34,290 nt of DNA from an uncultured Flavobacteriaceae bacterium (GTDB lineage: Bacteria > Bacteroidota > Bacteroidia > Flavobacteriales > Flavobacteriaceae), in NCBI GenBank assembly GCA_913020075.1, contig CAJWAE010000014.1:1-34290 (forward strand). Direction: 5' to 3'. This document shows, one piece after another, positions 8,383 through 17,872 of this stretch. Every line of letters starts with the position of its first letter. Within the stretch, counting starts at the first letter, position 1. The position numbers and the translations under genes were made by a program. Under the pieces are notes generated by a model, which saw nothing but the letters and a program-made list of their open reading frames with translations, made no database searches and was not told the DNA's origin.

Positions 8383-9735
8383 ATGGCTAAAGTGAAAAAA
8401 GCTTTTTTCTGTCAAAGTTGTGGAACGCAACACCCTCAATGGCAGGGACAATGTAATGCCTGTAAGTCTTGGAATTCTCTTATCGAAGAAATTATAGAAA
8501 AAGAAATTTCCAAAGAATGGGACTCTAAACAAAGTACTTCTGATTCAAAACCTACACCTATTAATGAAATAGATGTGGCCCAAATTCCCAGAATTAAAAC
8601 TCAAGATGAAGAATTAGATCGTGTTTTAGGTGGGGGTTTAGTTCCTGGATCAGTAATTTTATTGGGCGGTGAACCTGGAATTGGAAAATCCACTTTATTG
8701 CTTCAACTATCGCTTAGTTTCAAAAAAAATGTCCTCTATGTTTCGGGTGAGGAAAGTCAACAGCAAATAAAATTACGTGCTGACAGAATGGGTCTTACAA
8801 GTGAAAACTGCTTTGTGCTAAGTCAAACTGAAACACAAAAAATTTTTTTACATATTGAAAAATTAAAACCCAAGCTGCTAATTATAGACTCCATTCAAAC
8901 CCTAAACAGCAATTATATTGAAAGTGGGGCTGGAAGTGTGTCTCAAATTCGAGCTACAGCTGGGGAATTAATAGAATTTGCGAAAGCTACACATACACCA
9001 GTAATTCTAGTGGGCCATATCACTAAAGATGGAAATATAGCGGGTCCTAAAATATTGGAACACATGGTAGATACCGTTTTGCAATTTGAAGGAGATCGAA
9101 ACCACGTATATCGAATTTTGAGAGCTCAAAAAAATCGTTTCGGAGCTACTTCAGAAATTGGAATTTATCAAATGGTTTCAAATGGCTTAAAACAAGTAAC
9201 CAATCCAAGTGAAATACTAATATCAGAAAAAGAAGAAGCCCTAAGCGGTCATGCTATTGCTGCAACTGTCGAGGGCTTCAGGCCAATAATGATAGAAGTA
9301 CAGGCCCTAGTTAGTTCAGCTGTTTACGGCACTCCTCAAAGAAGTAGTACGGGATTTAATGCTAAACGTTTAAACATGCTTTTAGCTGTATTAGAAAAAA
9401 GAGCTGGTTTTGCTTTAGGAAGCAAAGACGTTTTTATTAATATTACAGGAGGGATGACAATTGAAGATCCCGCCCTTGATATGGCTGTGATTGTTGCGCT
9501 TCTGTCAAGCTATCATGATGTTCCCATTTCCCAGGAGATTTGTTTTGCAGCAGAAATTGGTCTTTCGGGTGAAATAAGACCTATTTCCAAAGCAGAATTA
9601 CGTATTCAGGAAGCTTCAAAACTAGGATTTCAGAATATTGCTATTTCAAAATTTTCGAAACTAGGAGATTCTCCAAAAAATATTAAAATTCAATCGTTTT
9701 CAAAAGTTGAAAGTCTAGTGGATTTTCTTTTTTAA
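8383..9735 (+). CDS. radA: DNA repair protein RadA (Sms)
   Basis: 450 residues from the ATG that begins MAKVKKAFFCQSCG. An in-frame extension to 8275 would overlap the YbhN-like gene and adds unrelated sequence, so it is rejected. RadA is a RecA-like ATPase and helicase that helps branch migration during recombinational repair. Domains in order: C4 zinc finger (Cys10, Cys13, Cys24, Cys27), Walker A GGEPGIGKS (95-103), Walker B-like LLIIDSIQ (165-172), the RadA-specific KNRFG motif (250-254), and a Lon-protease-like C-terminal domain from about 290. It is the last gene of the panC operon. Confidence 0.97.
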   Translation: MAKVKKAFFCQSCGTQHPQWQGQCNACKSWNSLIEEIIEKEISKEWDSKQSTSDSKPTPINEIDVAQIPRIKTQDEELDRVLGGGLVPGSVILLGGEPGIGKSTLLLQLSLSFKKNVLYVSGEESQQQIKLRADRMGLTSENCFVLSQTETQKIFLHIEKLKPKLLIIDSIQTLNSNYIESGAGSVSQIRATAGELIEFAKATHTPVILVGHITKDGNIAGPKILEHMVDTVLQFEGDRNHVYRILRAQKNRFGATSEIGIYQMVSNGLKQVTNPSEILISEKEEALSGHAIAATVEGFRPIMIEVQALVSSAVYGTPQRSSTGFNAKRLNMLLAVLEKRAGFALGSKDVFINITGGMTIEDPALDMAVIVALLSSYHDVPISQEICFAAEIGLSGEIRPISKAELRIQEASKLGFQNIAISKFSKLGDSPKNIKIQSFSKVESLVDFLF

Positions 9736-9793
9736 CTTCTCTGAAATTCCAAAAAAGAGGGTATCTTAGTTTAAACATCTAATCTATATCATT

Positions 9794-11134
9794 ATGGATA
9801 AAATTGTCAAGCAGTTTCTTGCAGAAGTAAATGCAAAAAATCAAAATGAACCTGAATTCATGCAAGCTGTCACGGAAGTTGCAGAAACAGTAATACCTTA
9901 TATAGTTAAACATGATATATATTATGGCCAAAATATTTTATTGAGAATGGTTGAGCCTGAACGCGTATTGTCTTTCAGAGTCGCTTGGATTGATGATAAA
10001 GAAGAAATTCAGGTAAATAGAGGTTATCGAGTGCAAATGAATTCCGCGATTGGCCCTTATAAAGGAGGATTACGTTTTCATCCTAGTGTAAATTTAAGTG
10101 TTTTAAAATTTTTAGCCTTTGAACAAACTTTCAAAAATAGTTTGACAACTCTTCCCATGGGGGGAGGTAAAGGAGGTTCTGATTTTAATCCTAAAGGAAA
10201 ATCAGATACCGAAGTAATGCGTTTTTGCCAGAGTTTTATGACTGAGCTATACAGTCATATAGGTCCTAATCGAGATGTTCCTGCAGGAGACATTGGTGTT
10301 GGAGGGAGAGAAATTGGATACTTATTTGGTCAATACAAGCGTCTTCAAAATGAATTTACAGGAGTCTTGACAGGTAAAGGTGCTTCTTTTGGAGGTTCAT
10401 TAATTCGACCTGAAGCAACCGGATATGGAGTAGTTTATTTTACTCAAAAAATGTTAGAAAATAAAGGAGATAGCTTGAAAGGAAAGTCAATTGCTATTTC
10501 TGGTTCAGGAAATGTCGCTCAGTATGCTGCGGAAAAATGTCTTCATCTAGGAGGAAAAGTACTTACTTTATCTGACTCTTCAGGTTATATTCATGATTCA
10601 GATGGTATTAATGCTGAAAAACTTGCATTTGTTATGGATTTGAAAAATAAAAAAAGAGAGCGAATTAGTGCATATACAAAAAAGTATACCAAGGCTACCT
10701 ATCATCACGGAAAGACCCCGTGGGAAATTCCTTGTGATATAGCATTACCGTGTGCAACCCAAAACGAACTAAATGGAAAGGATGCTAAAATTCTTTTGAA
10801 GAATGGTTGTATGTGTGTAGGAGAAGGAGCTAATATGCCCTCTACGCCAGAGGCCATTGCTGTTTTTACTTCAGGTCTAATTCTTTTTGCTCCTGGAAAA
10901 GCTTCAAACGCAGGGGGGGTTGCAGTATCAGGACTTGAGATGGCTCAAAATTCCTTGCGATACAATTGGAAAAGAGAGGAAGTTGACGAACGATTGAAAA
11001 CTATTATGTCGGATATTCATCAATCCTGTATCGATTATGGTAAAGAAAAAAATTATATTAATTATATAAAGGGAGCTAATATAGCTGGCTTTGTTAAAGT
11101 AGCTGACGCCATGTTGGCTCAAGGTGTTGTTTAA
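9794..11134 (+). CDS. gdhA: NADP-type glutamate dehydrogenase
   Basis: 446 residues, the hexameric-type GDH length. It interconverts 2-oxoglutarate plus ammonium and L-glutamate, linking carbon and nitrogen metabolism. Catalytic and substrate motifs are present: GPYKGGLRFHPSVN (87-100), the active-site Lys126 in PMGGGKGGSDF, and the dinucleotide-binding GSGNVA (237-242). The following SDSSG fits NADP-linked biosynthetic enzymes. It begins 58 bp after radA; the gap holds TATCTTAG at 9762-9769, one mismatch from the Bacteroidota -7 box. recO follows after 11 bp and may be co-transcribed. Confidence 0.95.
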   Translation: MDKIVKQFLAEVNAKNQNEPEFMQAVTEVAETVIPYIVKHDIYYGQNILLRMVEPERVLSFRVAWIDDKEEIQVNRGYRVQMNSAIGPYKGGLRFHPSVNLSVLKFLAFEQTFKNSLTTLPMGGGKGGSDFNPKGKSDTEVMRFCQSFMTELYSHIGPNRDVPAGDIGVGGREIGYLFGQYKRLQNEFTGVLTGKGASFGGSLIRPEATGYGVVYFTQKMLENKGDSLKGKSIAISGSGNVAQYAAEKCLHLGGKVLTLSDSSGYIHDSDGINAEKLAFVMDLKNKKRERISAYTKKYTKATYHHGKTPWEIPCDIALPCATQNELNGKDAKILLKNGCMCVGEGANMPSTPEAIAVFTSGLILFAPGKASNAGGVAVSGLEMAQNSLRYNWKREEVDERLKTIMSDIHQSCIDYGKEKNYINYIKGANIAGFVKVADAMLAQGVV

Positions 11135-11145
11135 ATTATAAAAAA

Positions 11146-11877
11146 GTGCTCTATCCTCTCGAAGCAATAACATTAGGGACTATTAAATATGGTGATTCAA
11201 GTCTCATAGCGTCATGTTATACTAAACAACACGGTTTACAGTCTTATATTTTGAAGGGCATCTTAACTTCAAGAGTAAATAAAAAAATTTCAAAATCATT
11301 GTTTGAACCTTTGAATTTACTTGAGTTAGAAGCTCCAAAAAATTCTAGTAATCGACTAGGCTATATTAAAGAAGCCAAAATAGATATTCATTATTCATCC
11401 ATCCCTTTTGATTTAAGAAAGAAAGCATTGATTTTTTTTTTAGCCGAAGTCATTCATCAAGTAGTTAAAGAAGAACACGAAGCTAATCAAGAGTTATATG
11501 TTTTTTTTAAAGAAAAACTTCTTTGGCTTGACAATCATCAAAATATAAGTTTATTTCATGTCAAAATGATGCTGGATTTAACAAGATTTATTGGGTTTTA
11601 TCCCAATACAAATAACTCTAGTGATTCTTTCTTTGATCTCGAATCAGGATGTATGAGTTCAATAAAACCCTATGGAAAATATCTTGAAGGCAAAATAAAA
11701 AAGCTTTGGTTTTGTATTTTAGGTATGAAGTTTGAAAACGTTTCAAGTATTAATATTACTAAGGAAAATAAAAAAATACTGCTTAATAGTGTTGTAAATT
11801 ATTATGAAATACATTTACAACAATTCAAACCGCCGAAATCTACAGAAATTCTAAATGAAATCTTCAGGTCAGCTTAG
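11146..11877 (+). CDS. recO: DNA repair protein RecO
   Basis: 243 residues from a GTG start that gives the RecO N-terminus MLYPLEAITLGTIKYGDSSL (OB-fold), a good family match. RecO works with RecR and RecF to load RecA on SSB-coated DNA and to anneal strands. The helical C-terminal part is present (FFLAEVIHQVVKEE, MMLDLTRFIGFYP). The four-cysteine zinc site of many RecO proteins is not present: only one Cys occurs near FFDLESGCMSS. The C-terminal 23 bp overlap the next gene, a TonB-dependent receptor, so the two are likely coupled although functionally unrelated. Confidence 0.88.
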   Translation: MLYPLEAITLGTIKYGDSSLIASCYTKQHGLQSYILKGILTSRVNKKISKSLFEPLNLLELEAPKNSSNRLGYIKEAKIDIHYSSIPFDLRKKALIFFLAEVIHQVVKEEHEANQELYVFFKEKLLWLDNHQNISLFHVKMMLDLTRFIGFYPNTNNSSDSFFDLESGCMSSIKPYGKYLEGKIKKLWFCILGMKFENVSSINITKENKKILLNSVVNYYEIHLQQFKPPKSTEILNEIFRSA

Positions 11878-14332
11878 CATCTTTTTTTTATTGCTTTTTT
11901 CTTTGAAAACAGTAGCTCAAGAAATTATTGTGATTGATTTTGTTTCCAAATCCCCTATTGAAGGTGCTGCAGTTTATAATTTTTCCAAAAAAAAAGCTCT
12001 TTTGACTAACGAGAAAGGAAAAGCTGATCTTTCTTTATTTTTAGATTATGAAACTTTATATGTCCAGTTTTATGGATATGAAACCATTTCATTTGTGATC
12101 AATAAACTAGGTATCAAAGATAGTTTTACAATTAAATTAAATCAAAAAAAGCAAACTTTAGATGAAGTGATTTTGTCTGTAGGAAGGACATCAGCTAAAC
12201 GAAAACAAATTGCTGAAAAAGTTCAAATCATCAATGCAGATAAGATTAAATTTCAACGCCCTTCTTCCGGTGCTGACTTAGTAGGATTAGTTCCTGGTGT
12301 GCGTATTCAGAAATCACAAGGGGGCGGTGGAAGCCCTGTTATAAGAGGGTTTGAAGCTAATCGATTACTCCTAGTAGTTGATGGAGTTAGAATGAATAAT
12401 GCAATTTACAGAAGCGGTCATCTTCAAAATACAATTACAATTAATCCTAATAATATTGAACGAGTTGAAGTTATTTTTGGATCATCATCCGTTGGATATG
12501 GTTCAGATGCATTGGGTGGGGTTATTCATTACTTCACTAAAAGTCCATTGATTAATAGTGAACAAAAAATTTCTACTGATTTTTCTACTGATTTTTCTTC
12601 GGCTAATAATGCCTTTTTAAATTCTATCTCTACAGAAGTAAGTTTTAAAAAATGGGCAAGTCTTACTAGTGTTAGTCATTCAAAGTATGGTGATATTAGA
12701 ATGGGTAAAAATAGAACTCATGGATTTGAAAACTGGGGTTTAACTCCCTATTACTCCTCAAACAGTCGAACAAAATACAGTCCAAAACCTTTAGCAAATG
12801 AAAATAACTTAATTCAAAAAAATACTGGCTATGATCAATTTGATTTATTCCAAAAATTCTTAATAAAACTTGACGGACAAAATCAATTTATTCTGAATTT
12901 TCAATATTCTAATTCATCCGATATTTCTAGATATGATAAATTAGTAGAAGAAACGGACGGCTCATTGCGTTTTTCTGAATGGTATTATGGTCCACAAAAA
13001 AGATTTTTTATTTCACCTCAACTTAAATTTTTTCCAGGCAAAAAATTTCTTAATTCGGGACGTATTACACTTGCTTATCAAAATATTGAAGAATCTCGTG
13101 TCAATCGTTATTTTGGAAGTTTAACAAGAAATAATCAAAAAGAAAAAGTAACTGTTTGGAGTTTTAATCTTGATTTTAAATTTGAATATCAAAAAAAACA
13201 CTCTTTTTCTTACGGATTTGAAAGCACTTATAATGATGTTCTTTCTTTTGCATTTAGTCAGGATTTGATTATCAAGAATAATAAAATTAGTGGCTATTCT
13301 CCTAGTCTTCCTATACCAACTCGTTATCCTAGTCAAGGAAGTTCATATACTAGTTTTGCTGGGTTTTTTAATTGGATTTGGGATATCAACGAAAAAGTGT
13401 CTTTGAATGCAGGGGTGAGATTAACCAACACTTATTTGAGAGCACGTTGGAAAGAATATTATAATATAAATGCACTTCTTTCAAAAGTGAATCTGGATGC
13501 TGCTGCACTTACAGAGACCATTGCACTTACTTATCGACCAAATCTAAAAACACAATTGAATTTTATTTTTTCTAACGGGTTTAGAAACCCTAACATCGAT
13601 GATGTAGGAAAAATAAGAGAAAGCAAGGGTAATCTGATTGTTCCTAATCCTAACTTATTCCCAGAATATGCATATAACTCTGAGGTGGGTATTACTCGCT
13701 ACATGGAAAAATCAAAAAATTATTTCTCTCTTAGAGGTTTTACTACATTAATTTCACGTCATATTGCTAGAGATAATTATATAATTTTTGCTGATACTTC
13801 TACTAAAGATCTAAATACGATCATCTATAAGGGCCTAGAACTTACCACTTTAGCTAATAATAATTTGGGGAATCGTACTCTTTACGGAGCTTCTGTTGAT
13901 GGATACTTTTCTTTAATTCAATCTCTATCAGTCCAAGGAAATTTATCCTATATCAGAGCAGATAATAATAAAAAATATAATCCTCTCCCTTCAATTTCTC
14001 CAATATATGGAAGTTTAGTACTAAACTATCAAAAAGATAATTGGCTGACTTCACTTAGATTTGAGTTTAGTGGGAAAAAAAATCCCATGAATTATAGTAA
14101 AGGAGGTGAAGATGGTCTGGAAGAAACTCCTTTGATTTCAGAAAATCCTGAATTATATAATGGAACTCCAGCCTGGAATGATATTTCTTTACTATCCCAA
14201 TGTAAATTAAAGAAAAATATAAATTTGAATTTAGGAATAGATAATATTTTAGATGTTCATTACCGAACTTTTGCATCAGGAATATCAGCTCCTGGAAGAA
14301 ATCTTAAACTAGGTATAAATTTTAGCTTTTAA
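11855..14332 (+). CDS. TonB-dependent outer-membrane receptor, heme-receptor-like
   Basis: 825 residues. Order: signal peptide (residues 1 to about 21, ending KTVAQ), a carboxypeptidase-regulatory-like beta-sandwich (about 22-110) common in Bacteroidota receptors, a plug domain (about 120-235) with GSSSVGYGSDALGGVIHY, and a beta-barrel ending in Phe (GINFSF), the normal outer-membrane insertion signal. The barrel carries FRNP followed by NPNLFPEY, which resembles the FRAP and NPNL motifs of heme/hemoglobin receptors, and the plug has DGVRMNNAIYRSGHLQN as in that group. No His lies between the two barrel motifs, where classical heme receptors have one, so heme as substrate is only a suggestion. 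The ATG overlaps recO by 23 bp. Confidence 0.85.
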   Translation: MKSSGQLSIFFLLLFSLKTVAQEIIVIDFVSKSPIEGAAVYNFSKKKALLTNEKGKADLSLFLDYETLYVQFYGYETISFVINKLGIKDSFTIKLNQKKQTLDEVILSVGRTSAKRKQIAEKVQIINADKIKFQRPSSGADLVGLVPGVRIQKSQGGGGSPVIRGFEANRLLLVVDGVRMNNAIYRSGHLQNTITINPNNIERVEVIFGSSSVGYGSDALGGVIHYFTKSPLINSEQKISTDFSTDFSSANNAFLNSISTEVSFKKWASLTSVSHSKYGDIRMGKNRTHGFENWGLTPYYSSNSRTKYSPKPLANENNLIQKNTGYDQFDLFQKFLIKLDGQNQFILNFQYSNSSDISRYDKLVEETDGSLRFSEWYYGPQKRFFISPQLKFFPGKKFLNSGRITLAYQNIEESRVNRYFGSLTRNNQKEKVTVWSFNLDFKFEYQKKHSFSYGFESTYNDVLSFAFSQDLIIKNNKISGYSPSLPIPTRYPSQGSSYTSFAGFFNWIWDINEKVSLNAGVRLTNTYLRARWKEYYNINALLSKVNLDAAALTETIALTYRPNLKTQLNFIFSNGFRNPNIDDVGKIRESKGNLIVPNPNLFPEYAYNSEVGITRYMEKSKNYFSLRGFTTLISRHIARDNYIIFADTSTKDLNTIIYKGLELTTLANNNLGNRTLYGASVDGYFSLIQSLSVQGNLSYIRADNNKKYNPLPSISPIYGSLVLNYQKDNWLTSLRFEFSGKKNPMNYSKGGEDGLEETPLISENPELYNGTPAWNDISLLSQCKLKKNINLNLGIDNILDVHYRTFASGISAPGRNLKLGINFSF

Positions 14333-14375
14333 TTAATCGATAACATTAGCCAGCTTAAATTTCATTGAAATTAAT

Positions 14376-14383
14376 TACTTTCG
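14376..14383 (+). promoter_or_regulatory. Weak candidate -7 box upstream of ileS
   Basis: TACTTTCG matches TAnnTTTG with one mismatch. It follows a small inverted repeat AATTTC-ATT-GAAATT at 14358-14372. It would leave an untranslated leader of about 100 bases before ileS. I saw no T-box-like conserved elements in that leader. Confidence 0.25.
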
Positions 14384-14488
14384 CACTTTACAAAACATTA
14401 AACCTCTTGCAAAATAAGTGATTCATTACTGACTTAAAGATTAAAAAAAGGCAAAGTATAAGTTTTATAAAAGAAAAATCATAGTAGT

Positions 14489-17400
14489 ATGAAATTTAAA
14501 GAATATAAAGGACTCGACTTACCCAGAGTAGCAACTACTATTTTAGATTCATGGAAAAAGAATAAAACCTTTTCTAAAAGTATTCAAAATCGTGAGAGCA
14601 AGCCTTCATTTGTTTTTTATGAAGGGCCGCCTTCGGCAAATGGAATGCCTGGGATTCATCATGTAATGGCTCGAACCATTAAAGATATTTTCTGTAGATA
14701 TAAAACCCAAAAAGGTTTTCTGGTAAACAGAAAAGCAGGTTGGGATACCCATGGACTACCCGTTGAACTTGGTGTAGAAAAAGAATTAGGTATTACCAAG
14801 GATGCAATCGGAAAAACTATTTCAGTAGAAGATTATAATATCGCGTGTAAAAAAGCTGTGATGCGTTATACAAATGTTTGGAATAACCTAACAGAACGGA
14901 TTGGTTATTGGGTAGACATGGAAAATCCATATGTAACTTATACCCCAAAATACATGGAGTCAGTTTGGTGGTTGTTAAAACAAATTAACGAAAAGGGATT
15001 ACTATATAAAGGATATACTATACAGCCCTATTCACCTATGGCTGGCACAGGCTTAAGTTCTCATGAGCTTAATCAACCTGGAACTTATCAGAATGTAACG
15101 GATACAACCGTTACTGCTCAATTTAAGACGATTCCTGAAACTCTACCTAATATTCTTAAGGGTGAAGTGCCACTCTATCTTTTAGCTTGGACAACTACCC
15201 CTTGGACTTTGCCTTCAAATACAGCACTTACTGTTGGTGAAAAAATTGATTATGCTGTTGTTAAAACCTTTAACCAATATACTTATAAACCTATTCGAGT
15301 GATACTAGCTAGGGATTTGATCAAAATTCAATTGGGTAAAAAATATGAATTACAGGAAAACTTAGAAGAATATAAAGAAGGTGACAAAAAAATTCCTTAT
15401 TATATTGATTTAGAATTGAAAGGAGCTGATTTATTAAAAATTCATTACGAACAGCTCTGGAGTGAAGCCCCATTGCCTTTAACCAATCCTGAAAATGCTT
15501 TTCGGGTAATATCAGGTGATTTTGTAAATACTAATGACGGAACAGGAATTGTTCACACTGCTCCTACTTTTGGAGCTGATGATGCCAAAGTAGCCAAAGA
15601 AGCTAATCCAGAAGTGCCCCCATTGCTAGTTGTTGATGAAAATGAAAATACAGTACCATTAGTAGATTTGCAAGGGCGCTTTAGAAAAGAAGTGGGTCGC
15701 TTTTCAGGGCGTTTTGTCAAAAACGAATACTATCCTGAAGGTACTGCTCCCAAACGTTCTGTCGATGTAGAAATTGCAATTCAACTCAAAGAAGAGAATA
15801 AGGCATTTAAAGTTGAAAAATATGTTCACTCCTATCCCAATTGCTGGAGAACAGACAAACCCATACTCTATTATCCTCTCGATTCATGGTTTATTAAAGT
15901 AACTGACGTTAGAGAACAAATGACAACTTTAAATAAAGAAATTAATTGGAAGCCTAAATCAACTGGTAAAGGACGTTTTGGTAATTGGCTTGCAAATGCT
16001 AATGACTGGAACCTTTCGCGTTCTCGGTTTTGGGGAATTCCATTACCCGTCTGGCGAACAGAAGACGGAAAAGAAACTAAAGTAATTGGATCTGTTGGAG
16101 AGCTAAAAAAGGCAATTAATGTTTCTGTGGAAGAAGGATTTATGCAAGAAAACCCTTTTGAGAGTTTTGAAGAAAATAATTTTTCTGAAACAAACTATGA
16201 ATTGGTAGATTTACATAAAAACAAGGTTGATCAAATCATACTAAGTAGTTCAAAGGGACAACCTATGCGTCGTGAAAATGATCTAATTGATGTTTGGTTT
16301 GATTCAGGAGCTATGCCATATGCGCAATGGCATTACCCTTTTGAAAACAAAGAACTCATTGATAATGAAGATCAATTTCCCGCTGATTATATCGCTGAAG
16401 GTGTAGATCAAACTCGAGGGTGGTTCTATACCCTTCATGCTATTGGGACATTGGTATTTGGTAAAAAAGCTTACAAAAATGTAGTTTCAAACGGATTGGT
16501 TTTGGATAAAACTGGTCAAAAAATGTCAAAACGTTTGGGCAATGCTGTCGATCCTTTTGAAGTACTTGACAAATATGGTCCTGATGCTATTCGTTGGTAT
16601 ATGATTTCTAATGCCAATCCTTGGGATAACTTAAAATTTAATATTGATGGTATTGCAGAAGTACAACGTAAATTTTTTGGTACACTATATAATACTTATT
16701 CTTTCTTTAGTTTATATGCCAATATAGACTCATTTAACCCTAAGAGGGAAAAATCTATTTCTTTTAACAAAAGAACTGAATTAGATCGATGGATTCTTTC
16801 AGAATTAAACAGCCTTATTTTGTTTGTTGATGAAGCTTATGAAGATTATGAGCCAACAAAAGCTAGTCGAGCAATATCTGATTTTGTTCAAGAAAAATTA
16901 AGTAATTGGTACGTTAGACTATGTCGTCGTCGCTTTTGGAAAGGAGAATATGGTCCCGACAAGATTGCGGCATACCAAACGCTGCATGAATGTTTAGTTA
17001 CAATAACAAAATTAACAGCACCAATAGCTCCATTTTTTTCTGATCAACTTTACAGAGATTTAATGCAAGAGGAACTATCTGTGCATTTAACGGATTTCCC
17101 TAAGGCAGACTCTATGTTTATTGATTTTGAACTCGAGCAACAAATAAATACAGCTCGAACACTAACCTCTCTAGCCCTTTCACTTCGCAAAAAAGAACAA
17201 ATCAAAGTGCGTCAGCCTCTACAAAAAATAATTATTCCAGTTAAAAATAATGAACAACGCATTCTTATTGGTCGAATCAGTGATCAATTAAAAGGAGAAA
17301 TTAATGTCAAAACCGTTGAACTTCTTGATGATGCGGACTCTTTGCTAGTTAAAGAGGTTAAACCCAATTTTAAACTTTTAGGCCCTCGTTTTGGTAAAGA

Positions 17401-17872
17401 AGTTAAATCTGTAGTGCAACTAATTCAAAGCTTAACTAGTGAGCAAGTAAATCAATTAGAAGAAAAGGGTACCCTTGAGGTCTTATTAAACGAAAAAAAC
17501 ATTATTTTAGATCGCTCGGATGTAGAAGTCTACTTCAAAGATATTGAAGGCTGGCAAGTCGCTCAAGGCAGTGGAATGACAGTAGCTTTAGATATGACTA
17601 TATCTCCTGAACTTAGACAAGAAGGTATAGCACGAGAATTAGTCAATAGAATCCAGAATTTTAGGAAAGATAGTGGGTTTGAAGTAACTGATAAAATTGA
17701 GATTCACTTGAAAAATGACTCTCAACTAGAGGCTGCGGTTTCTGATAATAAAGACTATATACTTTCAGAAACTTTAGCAGAAAATTTAACTTTTGAGCCT
17801 TCTCTAAAAGAGGGTCTAGAAGTAGAATTTGAAGAGATAAAAACGGTTATTATAATTAAAAAAATACCCTGA
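14489..17872 (+). CDS. ileS: Isoleucyl-tRNA synthetase, IleRS2-like with GXHH signature
   Basis: 1127 residues, the long form. It charges tRNA-Ile and edits valine errors. Class I catalytic motifs are visible: the HIGH-equivalent stretch reads GIHH at residues 55-58 in NGMPGIHHVMART, and the KMSKS loop reads KMSKR at 678-682. The editing domain (CP1) begins after about residue 180, with LAWTTTPWTLPSNTAL near its start. DVWFDSGAMPYAQWHYPF and a C-terminal anticodon-binding region follow. KMSKR and the length suggest the eukaryote-like IleRS2 class. The swap of the first and third HIGH residues (HxGH to GxHH) has been reported for IleRS2 enzymes with extreme mupirocin resistance. It overlaps the next gene by one base. 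Confidence 0.97.
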   Translation: MKFKEYKGLDLPRVATTILDSWKKNKTFSKSIQNRESKPSFVFYEGPPSANGMPGIHHVMARTIKDIFCRYKTQKGFLVNRKAGWDTHGLPVELGVEKELGITKDAIGKTISVEDYNIACKKAVMRYTNVWNNLTERIGYWVDMENPYVTYTPKYMESVWWLLKQINEKGLLYKGYTIQPYSPMAGTGLSSHELNQPGTYQNVTDTTVTAQFKTIPETLPNILKGEVPLYLLAWTTTPWTLPSNTALTVGEKIDYAVVKTFNQYTYKPIRVILARDLIKIQLGKKYELQENLEEYKEGDKKIPYYIDLELKGADLLKIHYEQLWSEAPLPLTNPENAFRVISGDFVNTNDGTGIVHTAPTFGADDAKVAKEANPEVPPLLVVDENENTVPLVDLQGRFRKEVGRFSGRFVKNEYYPEGTAPKRSVDVEIAIQLKEENKAFKVEKYVHSYPNCWRTDKPILYYPLDSWFIKVTDVREQMTTLNKEINWKPKSTGKGRFGNWLANANDWNLSRSRFWGIPLPVWRTEDGKETKVIGSVGELKKAINVSVEEGFMQENPFESFEENNFSETNYELVDLHKNKVDQIILSSSKGQPMRRENDLIDVWFDSGAMPYAQWHYPFENKELIDNEDQFPADYIAEGVDQTRGWFYTLHAIGTLVFGKKAYKNVVSNGLVLDKTGQKMSKRLGNAVDPFEVLDKYGPDAIRWYMISNANPWDNLKFNIDGIAEVQRKFFGTLYNTYSFFSLYANIDSFNPKREKSISFNKRTELDRWILSELNSLILFVDEAYEDYEPTKASRAISDFVQEKLSNWYVRLCRRRFWKGEYGPDKIAAYQTLHECLVTITKLTAPIAPFFSDQLYRDLMQEELSVHLTDFPKADSMFIDFELEQQINTARTLTSLALSLRKKEQIKVRQPLQKIIIPVKNNEQRILIGRISDQLKGEINVKTVELLDDADSLLVKEVKPNFKLLGPRFGKEVKSVVQLIQSLTSEQVNQLEEKGTLEVLLNEKNIILDRSDVEVYFKDIEGWQVAQGSGMTVALDMTISPELRQEGIARELVNRIQNFRKDSGFEVTDKIEIHLKNDSQLEAAVSDNKDYILSETLAENLTFEPSLKEGLEVEFEEIKTVIIIKKIP

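Noticed and set aside
10928-11173. Minus-strand frame across the gdhA-recO junction
   Set aside because: Both genes on the plus strand are certain and cover it; no motif or independent start signal.
12569-12597. Short direct repeat (TTTCTACTGAT twice) in the first TonB receptor
   Set aside because: Only two copies encoding STDFSTDF in a barrel strand; more likely a local duplication than a functional element.
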